Shown here piece after piece: positions 1 to 7,577 of a DNA stretch of 16,812 nt. The notes under the pieces were generated by a model. That model worked only from the letters and a program-made list of their open reading frames with translations. It ran no database searches and was not told the DNA's origin. Made by a program: the position numbers and the translations under genes. The number at the start of each line of letters is the position of its first letter. The first letter of the stretch is position 1. Source of the DNA: CAZAXU01 sp964489245 (GTDB lineage Bacteria > Bacteroidota > Bacteroidia > Flavobacteriales > Flavobacteriaceae); the NCBI GenBank assembly GCA_964489245.1, contig CAZAXU010000043.1, forward strand, positions 1 through 16,812, given 5' to 3'.

Positions 1-1
1 T

Positions 2-994
2 GACTTTTTAGTCAACACAAACCCTGTTAAAGATATTAATGTGGGAGTAATAGGAGCCGGGAGTTTTGCACAAAGTTATATTATTCCAAATGTAAAATCT
101 TTTGGAGCATCATTAGACACAGTGGTGACATCCAAAGGAATTACCTCGAAAAATGTAGCTCAAAAATTTGGATTTAATACATCGTCATCTGAAGCAAATG
201 ACGTTTTCAAAAATGATAAAATAAACACCGTATTTATTGCCACACCACATAATTCGCATGCCGAATATGTGATTGAAACTATCAGGTCACAAAAACATGT
301 TTTTGTAGAAAAACCTTTGGCGATGAATTATGAAGAATTAGAAGCAATTAAAGACTCTTATTCTAATTCAGACAAGAAGCTAATGGTTGGATATAATCGA
401 AGATTTGCTCCAATTTCCGTTGCACTTAAAAAAGAATTTGCCAATAACGCTGAGCCAAAAGTAATTAATATCAGAGTGAATGCAGGATTTATACCTAAAG
501 ATCATTGGACACAGAACGAAAATTTAGGTGGTGGAAGAATTGTAGGAGAAATTTGTCATTTTATTGATTTAATGCAATTTTTCACCGATGCAAATCCTAT
601 AAAAGTCTATGCGGAAAGCATTGAAACAAATAATACAAAAATGAAACCCGATGACAACATTTCCATCACTGTTAAGTTTGACGATGGTTCTATCGGGAAT
701 TTAATTTATACGGCAAATGGAGATAAATCTTTGCCAAAGGAACTTGTTGAGGTTTTTTCGGGGAATAAGGTGGGGAGGATTTTAGATTTTCGTTCAGGAA
801 TTATGCATAAGGGAAATAAAGCCCGAAAATTAAAACTGGATGGAAAAGGACATAAACAAGAAATGCAACAATTTCTGAAGGCCATCAAAAATGGAGAAGC
901 CAACCCGATTGATTTCCAATCTTTATATCTGACAGCAAAAACTACTTTTAAGATACAGGATAGTTTGACTACGGGTTTGCCGCAAAAGATATAA
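2..994 (+). CDS. Bi-domain oxidoreductase, Gfo/Idh/MocA part (5' end outside window)
   Basis: This is a NAD(P)-dependent sugar oxidoreductase of the Gfo/Idh/MocA family. The reading frame is open back to base 2 with no stop, so the gene begins outside the window. The GTG at 41 is internal: the 13 visible codons before it (DFLVNTNPVKDIN) read like the linker found in proteins with an N-terminal zinc-type alcohol dehydrogenase domain fused to a Gfo/Idh domain. The Rossmann motif VGVIGAGSFAQ follows at once, then IATPHNSH and the family signature EKPLAM. The segment GGGRIVGEICHFIDLMQFF carries the conserved substrate-site histidine region. Such bi-domain proteins are common in exopolysaccharide loci, where they probably oxidise or epimerise a nucleotide sugar; the substrate cannot be read here. 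The stop abuts the next ATG with no gap, so the two genes are co-transcribed. The family is firm; the fusion is inferred because the first domain is out of view. Confidence 0.85.
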   Translation, partial: DFLVNTNPVKDINVGVIGAGSFAQSYIIPNVKSFGASLDTVVTSKGITSKNVAQKFGFNTSSSEANDVFKNDKINTVFIATPHNSHAEYVIETIRSQKHVFVEKPLAMNYEELEAIKDSYSNSDKKLMVGYNRRFAPISVALKKEFANNAEPKVINIRVNAGFIPKDHWTQNENLGGGRIVGEICHFIDLMQFFTDANPIKVYAESIETNNTKMKPDDNISITVKFDDGSIGNLIYTANGDKSLPKELVEVFSGNKVGRILDFRSGIMHKGNKARKLKLDGKGHKQEMQQFLKAIKNGEANPIDFQSLYLTAKTTFKIQDSLTTGLPQKI

Positions 995-2161
995 ATGAAA
1001 GAGAAAATTCAAAATAGTTTTTTAAGACTGAAGACTTATATTGAAAAGGAAAAATTTAAAGGCTATGACCCTTTCGACGGTCTGAACTCTAAATTTTTTC
1101 AGACACTTCCTATTGTCAAAGAAAATAGGTTTATGCGTTTGGCTTGGATTCAACTGTTTAAAAGAAACCCCATAAATTTGCGTAGATTGGTTGCCGTTCC
1201 AAAAGAATACAATCCTAAAGCATTAGGTTTATTTCTAACCGGTTACAGTAATTTATATAAGAAAAATCCTAAACAAGAATATCTGGAGAAAATTATTTTT
1301 TTGGCAGATAAACTTTTGAAAATACAATCCAAAGACTATTCCGGTGCGGCATGGGGATATAATTTTGATTGGCAGGCACGCGCATTTTTTCAACCCAAAA
1401 ATATGCCAACCGTGGTAGCCACAAGTTTTATTGTAGAGGCTTTGTTGAGTGCTTATGAAATTATACGAGATGAAAAATATTTAAAAACAGCCGTTTCCGC
1501 TCAAGACTTTATTTTGAAAGATTTAAATAGGACATATGATAAGTATGGATTTTTTTGTTTTTCATATTCTCCTATGTATCAAACGCAAGTTTTTAATGCA
1601 GGATTATTGGGAGTAAAAACTCTGTCGTTGATATATAAATATACAAAAAAGAAATTTCTTTTAGATGAGGCAAAAAAAGTGCTTAGGTTTGTTGCAAATC
1701 ATCAACAAAAAAACGGCGCTTGGGCATATGGAACACTTCCCTTTCACCAATGGATTGACAATTTTCACACAGGATATAATCTGGAAGCTATACAAATCTA
1801 TCAAGATATATCCGGAGACAATTCTTTTCAAGAACATCTGAAATTAGGAATGGATTATTATTTGAATACTTTTTTTACAAGAAAAGGACAATCAAAATAT
1901 TACAATAACAAATTGTATCCTATAGATATTCATGCTCCGGCACAATTACTGGTCACATTGAAAAAAATGAATAAATTTGATGAGAATAAAAATTTAATAG
2001 ATAAAGTTTTATCATGGACAATTGACAATATGCAGGACAAAAAAGGATATTTCTATTACCAAAAAAAGAAATATTTTACTACTGAAATTTCATATATGCG
2101 TTGGGCGAACGCATGGATGTTCTATGCTTTTTCTTATTATTCTAGTGAACAAATAACCTAA
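995..2161 (+). CDS. Alpha/alpha-toroid (six-hairpin-like) polysaccharide-locus protein
   Basis: This 388-residue protein has no signal peptide or membrane segment, so it is probably cytoplasmic. It consists of repeated helical hairpins rich in aromatic residues, consistent with an alpha/alpha toroid like those of six-hairpin glycosidases, epimerases and prenyl cyclases. Distinctive conserved-looking segments are WGYNFDWQAR (120-129), WIDNFHTGYN (253-262), YPIDIHAPAQ (308-317) and YMRWANAWM (367-375). They hold Asp, His and Trp residues suited to a sugar-binding cleft. From memory, close relatives in Bacteroidota are often labelled 'delta-aminolevulinic acid dehydratase'. That label is not supported: it has none of the TIM-barrel lysines or metal-site motifs of HemB. 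It starts directly after the oxidoreductase stop and lies 26 bases before the WecG gene. A role in making or trimming a polysaccharide precursor is inferred from fold and context; the reaction is unknown. Confidence 0.75.
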   Translation: MKEKIQNSFLRLKTYIEKEKFKGYDPFDGLNSKFFQTLPIVKENRFMRLAWIQLFKRNPINLRRLVAVPKEYNPKALGLFLTGYSNLYKKNPKQEYLEKIIFLADKLLKIQSKDYSGAAWGYNFDWQARAFFQPKNMPTVVATSFIVEALLSAYEIIRDEKYLKTAVSAQDFILKDLNRTYDKYGFFCFSYSPMYQTQVFNAGLLGVKTLSLIYKYTKKKFLLDEAKKVLRFVANHQQKNGAWAYGTLPFHQWIDNFHTGYNLEAIQIYQDISGDNSFQEHLKLGMDYYLNTFFTRKGQSKYYNNKLYPIDIHAPAQLLVTLKKMNKFDENKNLIDKVLSWTIDNMQDKKGYFYYQKKKYFTTEISYMRWANAWMFYAFSYYSSEQIT

Positions 2162-2167
2162 ATTTCT

Positions 2168-2175
2168 TACCTTCG
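2168..2175 (+). promoter_or_regulatory. Weak Bacteroidota -7 element before the WecG-type gene
   Basis: TACCTTCG matches the Bacteroidota -7 consensus TAnnTTTG with one mismatch. No TTG is visible at the expected -33 distance. Transcription from here would begin only a few bases before the TTG start at 2188. It could be a minor internal promoter or chance, since the upstream gene is only 26 bases away and read-through is likely. Confidence 0.3.
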
Positions 2176-2187
2176 CAAAAAAATATT

Positions 2188-2931
2188 TTGAATTCAAAAG
2201 TTAGTTTTTTCAATACCACAATCGATAATATTTCAATGAAAGAGACTGTTTTGTTGATTGATGAAAGCATAAAAAATAAAAATCAAATTCATCATGTTGT
2301 GGTTAATGCTGGAAAAATAGTAGCCATGCAGTCCGATACTAAACTGCGAGCAGATGTAAATAGTGCCGACCTTATCAATGCTGACGGACAAGCCGTGGTT
2401 TGGGCAAGTAAGTTTCTGGGAAAACCACTAAAAGAAAGAGTAGCCGGAATTGATTTGATGCAAAATCTGGTTGAATTGGCTTCTAAAAAAAAATATAAAA
2501 TGTTTTTCTTTGGTGCTCGCGAAGATGTTGTAAAAAAAGTAGTTGATATTTATACGCAGCAATATACGTCTGAAATAATTGGAGGATACAGAAACGGTTA
2601 TTTTACAAAAGAAGAAGAACCTGAAATTGCCAAAGAAATATCAGATAGCGGTGCTCAAATTTTGTTTGTGGCAATAAGTTCACCAACCAAAGAGAATTTT
2701 TTAAATACTTATAAAACAGTACTTAAAAATGTGAATTTTATTATGGGTGTAGGCGGTAGCTTTGATGTGATTGCCGGAAAAGTGAAACGCGCACCGCTAT
2801 GGATGCAAAAAGCCGGATTGGAATGGTTTTATCGTTTGATACAGGAACCTCGTCGTATGTGGAAACGTTATTTGATTGGGAACTCAAAATTTATTTGGAT
2901 GATGTTGAAAGAAAAACTGAAAAACACATGA
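2188..2931 (+). CDS. WecG/TagA/CpsF family glycosyltransferase (GT26)
   Basis: This 247-residue protein belongs to glycosyltransferase family 26. Its members add ManNAc, ManNAcA, glucose or similar sugars to a lipid-pyrophosphate-linked acceptor at the inner membrane face. Visible motifs are VVVNAGKIVAM (37-47), NADGQAVVWASK (64-75) with the candidate catalytic Asp66, GVGGSFDVIAGKVKRAP (187-203), and the C-terminal basic membrane-binding part GLEWFYRLIQEPRRMWKRY (210-228). The usual 'GLGSPKQE' segment reads AISSPTKENF (162-171), a divergent form. TTG at 2188 is chosen as start because it gives the normal N-terminus (KVSFFNTTIDNISM); the next ATG would remove the first strand. It follows the toroid gene by 26 bases and overlaps the next ATG (ATGA), indicating translational coupling. 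Family assignment is strong; donor and acceptor are unknown. Confidence 0.9.
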   Translation: MNSKVSFFNTTIDNISMKETVLLIDESIKNKNQIHHVVVNAGKIVAMQSDTKLRADVNSADLINADGQAVVWASKFLGKPLKERVAGIDLMQNLVELASKKKYKMFFFGAREDVVKKVVDIYTQQYTSEIIGGYRNGYFTKEEEPEIAKEISDSGAQILFVAISSPTKENFLNTYKTVLKNVNFIMGVGGSFDVIAGKVKRAPLWMQKAGLEWFYRLIQEPRRMWKRYLIGNSKFIWMMLKEKLKNT

Positions 2932-4346
2932 AAAAAATCAAAATAAATACTTCCCGCTTTAGAAGTTTGTTCATCATATCATTGGCAGTTTATGCACTTA
3001 TACCTTTTTTAGTCCTAATGTTGTATAATCATCCGTCTTCTGACGACTTTACATATGCCAATGAAGTGTTGGAAAAAGGTTTTTTTTCTGCACAGTATCA
3101 TTGGTATGTTTCTTGGTCGGGGAGATATATAGGGACAGCAATTTTGAGTTTAAATCCCATCGTTTTTCACAGCTTTTTAGGATATAAAGTGTTTGCACTT
3201 TTGCTTTTTAGTTTATTAGTTTATGCTTTTTACTTTTTGTTGAATCAGTTGTTTGAGAAAGAAAGCATATTCAATAAAATTTTAATTATGTTGCTATTTT
3301 TGATTGTTTATTTCTATCAAATGCCGCGGGTTGTTTCGGGAATATATTGGTTGGCAGGATCAGCGACTTATCAACTGGGAAACATTTTTTCTCTGTTTAT
3401 GTTTGGAAATATTATCAAATATTTAAAGGCAAAAGAAACAAAATATTTGATTTATACTGTTCTATTTCTTTTTTTATTGGTTGGAACGAACGAGACTACA
3501 ATGTTTTTAACAGGCATTATCTTGTTTTTTATTATGATAATTTTTCATTTTGATAAGCAAAAAATAAAATTTAAATTCATCAAGCAAAAAAATTATATTT
3601 TTATTATTCTGGTTTTGCTTGCCTTTATATTTTCATTGATTGTGATACTGTCTCCCGGAAATGAAATCAGATCAGGTTTTTTCCCTGACAAACATAAACT
3701 CAATTCGTTTAACAGAGCCTATCATCTGGCAAGAACTTATATTATTCAATGGATACCGGTTTTGACAATTTTTTCGATTCTGGCACTAAGCCTAATAAAA
3801 AAACCTTTCAATGCAAATGCGCGGTTTTTTAAAACAAATCCTTTTGTTTCCCTCCTAATCATGATTTTCATAACTTATATCGGTTTTTTCCCTGCATTTT
3901 GGAGTATGGGTGAAGAACCACCATTGAGGACAATCAATGTTATTTATTTTTTCTTTATACTGACTTGGTTATATTTTTCCATGACATTATATGTCTATTT
4001 TAGAAATGATAAAGCGACTTCTATTCCGAAATTTATTATCTATATTTTGATGTTTGCTGTTATAGCCATTATGTCGAAGCCAAACAATATCAAAAATGCA
4101 TACAGAGATTGGCTAAATGGAACTGCGCAACGCTATGACCAGCAAATGAAAAAACGTTATCAAATCATAAAAAAACAGATAGAACAAAAAAAAGAAAAAG
4201 ATGCTTTAATTGTTCCTCACTTAAAAGATATTCCTAAAACTATCTATTTTAGAGATATTTCGTCAGATAATATTAAAAATTGGAGAAATGCATCTTATGC
4301 CAAATTTTGGAAAATTTCATCCATAAAAACCCAAGAAAAGAAATAA
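2928..4346 (+). CDS. DUF6056-type polytopic membrane protein, GT-C-like
   Basis: This 472-residue membrane protein has roughly ten to eleven hydrophobic segments (about 13-33, 83-108, 116-131, 150-165, 172-187, 190-207, 222-242, 272-291, 303-324, 334-357 and 367-382) and a basic, probably soluble tail of about 90 residues. The loop after the first segment carries NHPSSDDFTYA (Asp39-Asp40), then WSGRY (63-67). An acidic pair in the first outer loop, followed by an aromatic/Arg motif, is how GT-C glycosyltransferases that use lipid-phosphate sugars are built. The family matches DUF6056 as I remember it. The ATG at 2928 overlaps the preceding stop (ATGA); an in-frame ATG at 2799 lies deep inside the WecG gene and would add 43 residues unlike this family. 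Its stop shares one base with the next start. I infer a membrane transferase working with the adjacent ALG5-like enzyme; it is not proven. Confidence 0.75.
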   Translation: MKKIKINTSRFRSLFIISLAVYALIPFLVLMLYNHPSSDDFTYANEVLEKGFFSAQYHWYVSWSGRYIGTAILSLNPIVFHSFLGYKVFALLLFSLLVYAFYFLLNQLFEKESIFNKILIMLLFLIVYFYQMPRVVSGIYWLAGSATYQLGNIFSLFMFGNIIKYLKAKETKYLIYTVLFLFLLVGTNETTMFLTGIILFFIMIIFHFDKQKIKFKFIKQKNYIFIILVLLAFIFSLIVILSPGNEIRSGFFPDKHKLNSFNRAYHLARTYIIQWIPVLTIFSILALSLIKKPFNANARFFKTNPFVSLLIMIFITYIGFFPAFWSMGEEPPLRTINVIYFFFILTWLYFSMTLYVYFRNDKATSIPKFIIYILMFAVIAIMSKPNNIKNAYRDWLNGTAQRYDQQMKKRYQIIKKQIEQKKEKDALIVPHLKDIPKTIYFRDISSDNIKNWRNASYAKFWKISSIKTQEKK

Positions 4347-5128
4347 TGTCAAATTCCGGGCAGAAAATATCAGTTGTAATTCCTACGTATAATGAGGCAA
4401 TCAGAAAAAATGCAATGGCTAATCACTTGATGGCGATTAAAGAGTATTTTGAAAAACGTGATAAATTTTATGAGATTATTATTGTTCTAGACGGTCCGAC
4501 AGATAATACACCGAGATTGGTAAAACAATATCAAGGAGAAAATAAAAATATTCAAATCATTGAGCGAAAGCAAAATAAAGGAAAGGGTTATTCCCTGCGC
4601 GAAGGCCTGATGTCGGCAAAAGGAAAAATAGTTTTGTTCACGGATATGGACGGCGCAACGCCTATTTATATGCTAGACAAATTTTTAAAAGAATTTGAAA
4701 AAGGTTATGATATTGTTATAGGCTCCAGAGAGATAGAAAAAGAAAAATATATAAAAAAACACCAGCCGAAATGGAAAGAATTGTTGGGAGATTTTGGCAA
4801 TATTTTGATACAAGTTGTATTGGGACTTAAAGGCATAAGAGATACGCAGTGCGGTTTTAAGGCCTTTACAGATGAAGCGCTTAAAAATATTATTCCCAGA
4901 ACAACCGTTGATCGTTGGGGAATAGATTTTGAAATCTTGACAATTGGGAAAAAATTAGGCTATAAAATTATAGAAATACCGGTTGAATGGACAGATAGTG
5001 GAGATAGTCTTGTTGGTATTAAAGGCTACATAAACACCTTAAAAGATTTGTTCATGACAAAGTGGAAACTGGTGACCGGAGCATATCAATTAAATAAAAA
5101 TATCAAGGACTATAACAACAGATTTTAG
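4346..5128 (+). CDS. Family 2 glycosyltransferase, ALG5/dolichyl-phosphate glucosyltransferase-like
   Basis: This 260-residue GT-A fold enzyme has the GT2 signature SVVIPTYNEA (9-18), VLDGPTDNT (47-55) and NKGKGYSLREG (77-87), with a DxD metal site at Asp100-Met-Asp102 (FTDMDGATP). The second half has RDTQCGFKAF (165-174) and WGIDFEIL plus EIPVEWTDSGDS. These are hallmarks of the ALG5/DPM1 branch, which transfers a hexose from a nucleotide sugar to polyprenyl phosphate. It lacks the N-terminal membrane anchor of eukaryotic ALG5 and the C-terminal membrane segments of GtrB, so it is probably peripheral at the cytoplasmic face. The ATG at 4346 shares its A with the stop of the DUF6056 gene; the in-frame ATG at 4280 would add 22 residues before the fold begins. 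Undecaprenyl-phosphate as acceptor and glucose as sugar are inferences from the family. Confidence 0.85.
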   Translation: MSNSGQKISVVIPTYNEAIRKNAMANHLMAIKEYFEKRDKFYEIIIVLDGPTDNTPRLVKQYQGENKNIQIIERKQNKGKGYSLREGLMSAKGKIVLFTDMDGATPIYMLDKFLKEFEKGYDIVIGSREIEKEKYIKKHQPKWKELLGDFGNILIQVVLGLKGIRDTQCGFKAFTDEALKNIIPRTTVDRWGIDFEILTIGKKLGYKIIEIPVEWTDSGDSLVGIKGYINTLKDLFMTKWKLVTGAYQLNKNIKDYNNRF

Positions 5129-5195
5129 GTAGAATAAACACTAAAAAGCACCTTTCATGAGCCAAAAGTGACCGCTTATAAATTGGGAAGGCATA

Positions 5196-5229
5196 TTGTG
5201 ATTTATTATACATTTTCTTATTATCTTTG
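5196..5229 (+). promoter_or_regulatory. Promoter of the ugd-uxs-glycosylphosphotransferase block
   Basis: TATCTTTG at 5222-5229 is a perfect Bacteroidota -7 element, and TTG at 5196-5198 lies 23 bases upstream, within the accepted spacing. The predicted start is near 5236, giving a leader of about 18 bases before the ugd ATG. The remainder of the 125-base gap (5129-5253) shows only a weak imperfect hairpin near 5144-5170 and no clear terminator. Confidence 0.7.
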
Positions 5230-5253
5230 TCTCTCTTATAATTTATAAATCAT

Positions 5254-6606
5254 ATGAAAATATCCGTAGTTGGAACAGGTTATGTCGGTTTGGTGACCGG
5301 CACCTGCTTGGCAGAATCCGGTAATCAGGTTCTGTGCATTGACATAGACCGGAATAAGGTCCAAAAAATGAAAGACGGCAATGTTCCTATTTATGAGCCG
5401 GGATTGGATGTTCTGTTTCATAGAAACATTAAAGCGAATAGGCTAAATTTTTCAACAAATCTGGAAGAAGGGGTGACACATGGCGAAATTATTTTTTTAG
5501 CCTTACCCACGCCCGAAGATGAAGATGGTTCGGCAGACTTGTCTTATGTGATGGGAGTCGCAGAGCAAGTGGGGCAAATCATGGAGCAGAACAATACAGA
5601 TGAATATAAAATCATTGTAAACAAAAGCACGGTTCCCGTAGGCACAGCAGAGAAAGTTACGGAAATTATTAAGAAAAATACATCAAAAGAGTTTGACGTA
5701 GTTTCTAACCCGGAGTTTTTGAGAGAAGGCTTTGCCGTTGATGATTTCATGAAACCCGAGCGTGTGGTGATTGGTTCTAAAAGTGAAAAAGCTTTGGAAA
5801 AAATGAATCGGTTATACCTTCCTTTTGTTCGTTCCGGAAATCCCATTTTAAAAATGGATGAACGTTCGGCAGAAATTACCAAATATGCATCAAATTCATT
5901 TTTGGCAATGAAAATCACTTTTATGAATGAGATTGCTAATTTTGCTGAAAAAGTAGGTGCGGATGTAGATCAAATCAGAATTGGAATGGGAACCGATTCT
6001 CGAATCGGAAAGAGATTTCTATTTCCGGGCATTGGATATGGTGGTTCTTGTTTTCCAAAAGATGTAAAAGCATTGTATAAAACAGGAAAAGACCATGCTT
6101 TTGATTTTAAAATATTGAAATCGGTTATTGATGTAAATGAAAAGCAGCGTACAGCTTTGGTGCCTAAAATCAAAAGATTCTTTGATAACAATTTACAAGG
6201 AAAAAAAATAGCCATGTGGGGATTGGCATTTAAGCCTGAAACAGATGATATCAGAGAAGCCCCCTCGCTTTATATGATTGAGGAATTGTTGAACTCCGGT
6301 GCCGAGATTCATGTTTTTGACCCTGAAGCAATGGATAATGTCAAAAGAAAATTTGGAGACAAAATCAAATATGGTTCAAATGCATATGAAATCACAAAGG
6401 GAGCCGAAGCCTTGTTAATCAGCACAGAGTGGAATGTCTTCAGAACACCAAATTTAGAAAAACTAAAACAAAATTTGAAAAATCCCGTTATTTTTGACGG
6501 CAGAAACATATATAAAACCGACGAGATGCAGAAAAATGGATTTACCTATTTTTCCATCGGAAGGAAGCCGGTAAATATTCCTAGAAAATTATGGAAAGAG
6601 TTTTAA
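5254..6606 (+). CDS. ugd: UDP-glucose 6-dehydrogenase
   Basis: This cytoplasmic enzyme oxidises UDP-glucose to UDP-glucuronate with two NAD+. At 450 residues it has the usual length. The N-terminal NAD domain opens with MKISVVGTGYVGLVTG. The substrate segment SNPEFLREGFAVDDFMKPERVVIG follows at 151-174. The active-site segment has Lys210 and Asn214 (ITKYASNS), and the catalytic Cys266 lies in GYGGSCFPKD (261-270). The C-terminal UDP-binding domain begins near WGLAFKPETDDIREAPS. All catalytic residues are present. It is the first gene behind a well-formed promoter and overlaps the next gene by 16 bases, so supply and use of UDP-glucuronate are coupled. Its product is the substrate of the following decarboxylase, and UDP-xylose is a known feedback inhibitor of this enzyme class. 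The enzyme could also be specific for a related UDP-sugar, but the motifs favour UDP-glucose. Confidence 0.95.
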   Translation: MKISVVGTGYVGLVTGTCLAESGNQVLCIDIDRNKVQKMKDGNVPIYEPGLDVLFHRNIKANRLNFSTNLEEGVTHGEIIFLALPTPEDEDGSADLSYVMGVAEQVGQIMEQNNTDEYKIIVNKSTVPVGTAEKVTEIIKKNTSKEFDVVSNPEFLREGFAVDDFMKPERVVIGSKSEKALEKMNRLYLPFVRSGNPILKMDERSAEITKYASNSFLAMKITFMNEIANFAEKVGADVDQIRIGMGTDSRIGKRFLFPGIGYGGSCFPKDVKALYKTGKDHAFDFKILKSVIDVNEKQRTALVPKIKRFFDNNLQGKKIAMWGLAFKPETDDIREAPSLYMIEELLNSGAEIHVFDPEAMDNVKRKFGDKIKYGSNAYEITKGAEALLISTEWNVFRTPNLEKLKQNLKNPVIFDGRNIYKTDEMQKNGFTYFSIGRKPVNIPRKLWKEF

Positions 6607-7577
6607 TCACAGGTGTTGCAGGATTCATTGGATCGCATTTGGCTGAAAGATTTCTATCTGAGGGATTTCAGGTGCTTGGGATAGATAATTTTATTACGGG
6701 TTCTAAAAAAAATATCGAGTTTTTAAAGAATAATCCGAATTTTCAATTTATAGAACACGACGTTTCAAACTATATTGATATCGATGGCAGGATAGATTAC
6801 ATTTTACATTTTGCCTCTCCCGCCAGTCCGATAGACTATTTGAGAATCCCTATTCAAACCTTGAAAGTAGGCTCATTGGGAACTCATAATGTTTTAGGCT
6901 TGGCAAAGGCAAAAAAAGCTCGCATGTTGATTGCATCCACTTCTGAAGTTTACGGAGACCCTCTGGTGCATCCACAGACAGAAGAATACTATGGCAATGT
7001 GAATCCAATCGGACCAAGAGGTGTTTATGATGAAGCAAAACGTTTTCAAGAAGCCATGACAATGGCATATCACACTTTTCATGGATTGGAAACCAGAATA
7101 GTCAGAATTTTTAACACCTATGGTCCAAGAATGCGATTGAATGACGGCAGAGTGATTCCGGCGTTTTTAGGGCAAGCCATTAGAAATGAAGATATCACTG
7201 TGTTCGGTGATGGTTCTCAAACTCGTTCTTTTTGCTATATAGACGACCAAGTGGAAGGTATTTTCAGACTATTGTTTAGTGACTATTACTTGCCGATCAA
7301 CATAGGCAACCCCGTGGAAATTTCAATTTTGGATTTTGCAAAAGAGATTGTGAAAATGACAGGAGGAAAATCTAAAATTATTTATAAAGACTTGCCGGTG
7401 AACGATCCCATGCAAAGATGTCCGGATATTTCTAAAGCCAAAAAAATATTGAAATGGGAACCTAAAGTAACAAGACAAAAAGGCATCAAGATTACGTATG
7501 ATTATTTCAAATCCTTGCCGGATGAAGACTTGTATAAAATAGAGCATAAAGATTTCACAAAATATATTAAAAACTAA
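6591..7577 (+). CDS. UDP-glucuronate decarboxylase (UDP-xylose synthase)
   Basis: This extended short-chain dehydrogenase/reductase converts UDP-glucuronate to UDP-xylose through a 4-keto intermediate using tightly bound NAD+. The 328-residue sequence has the Rossmann motif GVAGFIGSH (8-16), the UXS signature HFASPASPIDYL (73-84), STSEVYGDP (117-124), and the catalytic Tyr146/Lys150 in GPRGVYDEAKR. RSFCYIDD near residue 210 is also diagnostic. These features separate it from the GalE and RmlB epimerase/dehydratase branches. The ATG lies inside the last 16 bases of ugd, and the N-terminus is exactly at the first beta strand, supporting this start. The stop TAA is followed directly by the ATG of the glycosylphosphotransferase. 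The presence of this gene predicts xylose, or a sugar derived from UDP-xylose, in the polysaccharide. Confidence 0.93.
   Translation: MERVLITGVAGFIGSHLAERFLSEGFQVLGIDNFITGSKKNIEFLKNNPNFQFIEHDVSNYIDIDGRIDYILHFASPASPIDYLRIPIQTLKVGSLGTHNVLGLAKAKKARMLIASTSEVYGDPLVHPQTEEYYGNVNPIGPRGVYDEAKRFQEAMTMAYHTFHGLETRIVRIFNTYGPRMRLNDGRVIPAFLGQAIRNEDITVFGDGSQTRSFCYIDDQVEGIFRLLFSDYYLPINIGNPVEISILDFAKEIVKMTGGKSKIIYKDLPVNDPMQRCPDISKAKKILKWEPKVTRQKGIKITYDYFKSLPDEDLYKIEHKDFTKYIKN

Noticed and set aside
41..994. GTG at 41 as the true start of the oxidoreductase
   Set aside because: The frame stays open to the window edge and the preceding residues fit the linker of the bi-domain family, so it is an internal codon.
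2799..2927. N-terminal extension of the DUF6056 protein from ATG 2799
   Set aside because: It lies wholly inside the WecG gene in another frame and adds 43 non-family residues; the ATGA overlap at 2928 is the normal coupling signal.
4280..4345. N-terminal extension of the ALG5-like transferase from ATG 4280
   Set aside because: The 22 extra residues overlap the DUF6056 tail; ATG 4346 sits just before the first GT2 strand.
5144..5170. Hairpin CACCTTT/AAAAGTG as a terminator after the GT2 gene
   Set aside because: It has a mismatch in a 7-base stem and no following T-run, so it is too weak to call.
5544..5918. 124-codon minus-strand ORF inside ugd
   Set aside because: It is antisense to a fully conserved ugd sequence and has no recognisable motif or promoter.
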